NCBI RefSeq assembly: GCF_021021475.1
Contig: NZ_JAINWL010000004.1
Coordinates: 272,406 to 336,405, forward strand
DNA length: 64,000 nt
DNA from: Citromicrobium bathyomarinum
Lineage (GTDB): Bacteria > Pseudomonadota > Alphaproteobacteria > Sphingomonadales > Sphingomonadaceae
Direction: 5' to 3'
The notes under the pieces are model-generated. The model was given only the letters and a program-made list of their open reading frames with translations, did not search any database and had not been told where the DNA came from. Below, piece by piece: positions 61,109 to 64,000 of this stretch (positions are counted from its first letter, which is position 1; each line of letters begins with the position of its first letter). The position numbers and the translations under genes are program-made.

Positions 61109-62719
61109 ATGTCTGACAACGAGTATTATCGCCACGGGTCGGCCCGCTGGAGCACAGAAGAGGAAATCGCCCACGCAGGGCTCCTTACGCCGGATGGCCT
61201 CCACATCGGTTACAGCGGCAATCGCCGCCTCGCATTGAAGTCCGATTCCCCCGGCCTGATTTTTGGTGGGGCGGGATCGGGCAAGGCCAGAGATTGGGGG
61301 ATAGAGGCGATCATTCGTCATGCGCTGGCACGTCGGCCACTATGGGTGCTCGACCCACGCGGTGAGTTGCTCGCCACGACCATTCTGGCTTTCGCCAAGG
61401 TGCGCAGCTTCGTTTACAGCTTCAATCCTTATCGGCTGCACGGCCTTGCTAACCACGGCCTCAACCCGCTCGATATCTTGCAGGCCAATGATCCGCGATT
61501 GCATGCCGACTGCGCCTTTATTTCCGCATCGCTCATTCCACTATCTGGAAGCGCCAACGGCCAGTATTTCGAGTTGCGGGCACGGCAATGGATCGATGCC
61601 CTCCTGAAATCGCGCGTCGAGCGCGACGGACACACCAGCTTCCCGGTACTCGCCCGCCAGCTCGCCATGATCGAAAGCGATCCCGTCGCTTGGGATGCGG
61701 AGCTGTCCGCGATGGAGCCCTCAATCCATCCCGATGTTCGTGTGGCAGCCGGAGAAATCTGGCAGAAGCAGCAGAACGCGCCGCGCGAGTTCGGAGCGAT
61801 TCTCGGCACGATCAAGGCGCACCTGCACTTCCTCAATGACCCGACCGTCATGGCCAATCTGGACGGCGCGGACCTCTCGCTCCGCGATCTCACCGACACA
61901 CAGCAGACCACCAGTTTTTTCGCTCTCGTGCCGATGGAATATATCGGGATTCTTTCTCCGCTGTTGCGGGTGCTCTTCACCGTCAGCCGTCTCTACAAAG
62001 GCCGCGCTCCGCAAGCGCCGCGTTTGACGATGATCGTCGACGAGGCGGGACAGATGGGTCGTTTTGAATCCCTGCTACAGGCCTTCACATTCGGTCGTGG
62101 CGAAGGGGTCCGCACCATCGCCTTGTTCCAAGATGTCGGCCAGATCATCCGCAACTTCGATCCCGCGACCCTCCAATCTTTCATCGGTTCGGCACAGCTG
62201 CGCACCTTCTTCGGCGTGAGGGATTTTCAGACCGCACAGCTCATCAGCAATATGCTCGGCAATGCCACGCTTGAGTATGACGACGAGCGCCAGCAGGAGA
62301 ATGCCGAGCGCTATCAGCGCGATGCTCTACGGCGCTTCATGATCGGCGGCGACGAAGGCGCAGCGTTCGACTACGCGCATTATCGCCGGGCAGCACAGAT
62401 GCGATCCAAGATGCAGCGCCCGCTTATGACACCGGACGAAATTCTGGCGATGGAGGAAGACCGTCAAATCACCTTCGTCTCAGGCCTCAATCTGCATCCG
62501 CTCTTCTCGTGTAAGCGGCACTATGACGACCAGAAAGAACTCAACGGCCTCTGGCTGCCGAACCCATTCCATCCGCCGCACGACAAGGTGCGGCTGCGTC
62601 ATCGTCTTGGTAGCAGATGGCAAGATGTCATTACCGCTCCGGTCCCGCCACAACTCGCGCACCTCCCCCAATACGCCGACGGAGTGATACGCTATCTTGG
62701 GGGGATCAAAATCGCATGA
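61109..62719 (+). CDS. TraG/VirD4-like type IV coupling protein, soluble form
   Basis: 536-aa AAA+-like ATPase. Walker A is IFGGAGSGKARDWG, Walker B is LTMIVDEAGQMG, and the motif YFELRARQWIDALL follows the first domain. Coupling proteins link the relaxosome to the transfer channel. Here the N-terminal transmembrane pair of VirD4/TraG is absent, and the P-loop Ser/Thr after GK is Ala, as in some TraG-type proteins with GKG. Start ATG 61109 (MSDNEYYRHG) has AGGGGA before it. It sits on the same strand as the relaxase at 45726, 14 kb away, so both belong to one mobile element. Soluble relatives are known from integrative elements of sphingomonads. Confidence 0.85.
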   Translation: MSDNEYYRHGSARWSTEEEIAHAGLLTPDGLHIGYSGNRRLALKSDSPGLIFGGAGSGKARDWGIEAIIRHALARRPLWVLDPRGELLATTILAFAKVRSFVYSFNPYRLHGLANHGLNPLDILQANDPRLHADCAFISASLIPLSGSANGQYFELRARQWIDALLKSRVERDGHTSFPVLARQLAMIESDPVAWDAELSAMEPSIHPDVRVAAGEIWQKQQNAPREFGAILGTIKAHLHFLNDPTVMANLDGADLSLRDLTDTQQTTSFFALVPMEYIGILSPLLRVLFTVSRLYKGRAPQAPRLTMIVDEAGQMGRFESLLQAFTFGRGEGVRTIALFQDVGQIIRNFDPATLQSFIGSAQLRTFFGVRDFQTAQLISNMLGNATLEYDDERQQENAERYQRDALRRFMIGGDEGAAFDYAHYRRAAQMRSKMQRPLMTPDEILAMEEDRQITFVSGLNLHPLFSCKRHYDDQKELNGLWLPNPFHPPHDKVRLRHRLGSRWQDVITAPVPPQLAHLPQYADGVIRYLGGIKIA

Positions 62720-62872
62720 GCTGAGGTGGAAACGGACGGTCGGGTTTGCCGCTGGGAGAGAAGAGCTGCCTCGCTTCAAATACGATGTTCCCGGCAGGGT
62801 TGAATGGCACAAATGCCTTTCGAAGTTTGTCCACGACCTCTGTTCGATTTCGGCTTCGAGACCATCGCCCCG

Positions 62873-63811
62873 CTAGGAGACTGGACCTTCATCCTGACGG
62901 TCGCTCGGTAGCGACGGCGCACTCACATCTGGTGTACCGAAAGGGTTTGCTGGTTGGTCATCCAAGATCGTTCGAGGGACGATGCAACTGAGCCAAAGGC
63001 CGGGTTCGTCATTGCGACAAAAAGCTCGTTCATTGGATAACTCGAACCGCTCTGCCAAATCGGTCTTAATCACAAAATGTTCGAATTCACCTGGACAGCG
63101 AGCGACGATATAGTTCGAGCCGACCCAATAAGCGATCGGATTGCGTCCCTTGCAGGTCTCGTCGGGCAGGCCGACAATATCCAGCAATCGTGTTTCATAG
63201 CCGACCGATGCGCGGATCTGGACCAGATTGATGCCGCCGCTCACAACAGCGATGAGTGCAAAAACGATGCCAGACAATGCGCCCAAGCGAGCGAGGTGAT
63301 CCGTTGGCAAAATCCTGCGCAGTCGCCACAACTGCACGGCTGCGAGTGCCGTTCCGAAACTGATCTGTGTGTTTGCGATCCCTGCAGCTTCGTTGAAAGC
63401 GAAAGGCCAATCTTTTGGTCCGCTAGTCTCAAACGCGCTCGCTATTGCCGAAAAGATTGGCGCAAACATGAAAAGCAGAATTGCCAGACCTGTGTATAAC
63501 CAAGGACCGCGCTTCCTGTCGGCTTCTTCCACTATCCCAGAGTAGTGCTCAGCCGCAAATATCACGACGAGCGAGATGATCGCAGTGATAGACGCGTCAT
63601 AAACCAAATTTATCCCGGACATTATGACGTCCACCGGGGCCGCGAAAGTCATGAAACTGAGGTTCCACTGCCAGAATACAAACTGGTTGAGAACGGTGGA
63701 CACAACGAATCCGAGAAGAAGGAGCAGGGAACTGATCCCTGCGGCCAAGCGGAAGACGCGTTCAAAGTTGATATCCGACAGCACCGACGGTCGATCCGTT
63801 CCATCAGACAT
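62873..63811 (-). CDS. Multi-pass membrane protein of unknown function
   Basis: 312-aa protein from ATG 63811. About five transmembrane segments lie in the first 205 residues (AGISSLLLLLGFVVSTVL, ASITAIISLVVIFAAEH, YTGLAILLFMFAPIFSAI, ISFGTALAAVQLW, LSGIVFALIAVVSGG). A ~100-residue C-terminal tail has four cysteines and probably faces the periplasm. No family recognised. It is convergent with the TraG-like gene. Lower GC than the chromosome, part of the mobile element or its cargo. A Pro-rich, acidic C-terminus (PSLPSDRQDEGPVS). Confidence 0.6.
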   Translation of the reverse strand: MSDGTDRPSVLSDINFERVFRLAAGISSLLLLLGFVVSTVLNQFVFWQWNLSFMTFAAPVDVIMSGINLVYDASITAIISLVVIFAAEHYSGIVEEADRKRGPWLYTGLAILLFMFAPIFSAIASAFETSGPKDWPFAFNEAAGIANTQISFGTALAAVQLWRLRRILPTDHLARLGALSGIVFALIAVVSGGINLVQIRASVGYETRLLDIVGLPDETCKGRNPIAYWVGSNYIVARCPGEFEHFVIKTDLAERFELSNERAFCRNDEPGLWLSCIVPRTILDDQPANPFGTPDVSAPSLPSDRQDEGPVS

Positions 63812-63848
63812 ATTTGAACCCCACTCTTAACCGTCCCCGACATCAAGC

Positions 63849-63943
63849 ATGGCTGATCGCGTCCCGACTGACCTTGCCATGCTAGGTGTAAGTGAAACAC
63901 ATTGGTGGGGTTCGGCAACTGCAATCGGGCCGCGATCAGCCAT
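63849..63943. repeat. Long inverted repeat upstream of the membrane-protein gene
   Basis: ATGGCTGATCGCGTCCCGA (63849-63867) and TCGGGCCGCGATCAGCCAT (63925-63943) are inverted copies with 17 of 19 positions matching, spaced by 57 bp. No coding sequence inside. May be a transcribed hairpin, a regulatory dyad, or the end of a small mobile element. The rest of the window to 64000 shows only AT-rich sequence. Confidence 0.55.
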
Positions 63944-64000
63944 CCCTAAAATGAATAGTAGACACATTGTACTTTTTATGTTCTACTTTTGGCAAATAGC

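Noticed and set aside
62804..62911. 35-codon rightward ORF (MAQMPFEVCPRPL...) overlapping the membrane-protein gene
   Set aside because: Short, overlaps the opposite-strand gene, no ribosome site I trust.

Overview
The window is high-GC chromosomal DNA from an alphaproteobacterium, most likely a sphingomonad of the Erythrobacter group. The signs are a DivL-type tyrosine 'histidine kinase', AddAB instead of RecBCD, an AmgK/MurU MurNAc-recycling pair, SdhE between recG and mfd, and two large TonB-dependent receptors. No ribosomal RNA or species marker is present, so the placement is inference.

Positions 1-37400 are mostly core genome: a DUF885 protein (cut by the left edge), a low-molecular-weight phosphatase, recG, sdhE, mfd, a degenerate-GGDEF/EAL protein, nadK and tRNA-Asn. 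After the tRNA comes an AT-rich DUF3800 gene and a HigA-type antitoxin remnant. Then follow a TauE/SafE permease overlapping the secA reading frame, secA, two small exported proteins (one TonB-like), argJ and an inositol-phosphatase-family gene. A leftward block runs ahcY, divL, tsaE, amgK, murU, addB, addA, trxA, and divL to addA are joined by overlapping start/stop codons. A peroxiredoxin, a TonB-dependent receptor with a divergent TetR regulator, and a phospholipase D/folE pair follow.

Positions 37400-45000 hold a catabolic cluster read leftwards: a LuxR/MalT-like regulator, a hydantoinase/oxoprolinase (HyuA-like), a DUF917 (S-methyl-thiohydantoin desulfurase family) protein, a 45-codon ORF and a TonB-dependent receptor. 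The same CCTAC-N3-GTAG palindrome lies in front of both the regulator and the hydantoinase, which suggests one regulatory circuit.

From about 45100 to the right edge is a mobile element: MobC, a relaxase, small hypothetical genes, a serine recombinase with an atypical C-terminus, an XRE regulator, ArdA antirestriction protein, tiny membrane proteins and a TraG/VirD4-like coupling protein. No integrase is visible, so the element probably extends past the window.

The most interesting part is the cargo between the XRE gene and ardA (53139-59517). It has two large leftward genes: a 745-aa protein with a C-terminal CHAT (caspase-like) protease, and a 1259-aa protein of unknown family ending in a PD-(D/E)XK nuclease motif. 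A perfect 10-bp inverted repeat surrounds the ribosome-binding site and start of the nuclease gene. I propose these as an uncharacterised protease-nuclease defence (abortive-infection-like) system; the function is inference from domains and context.
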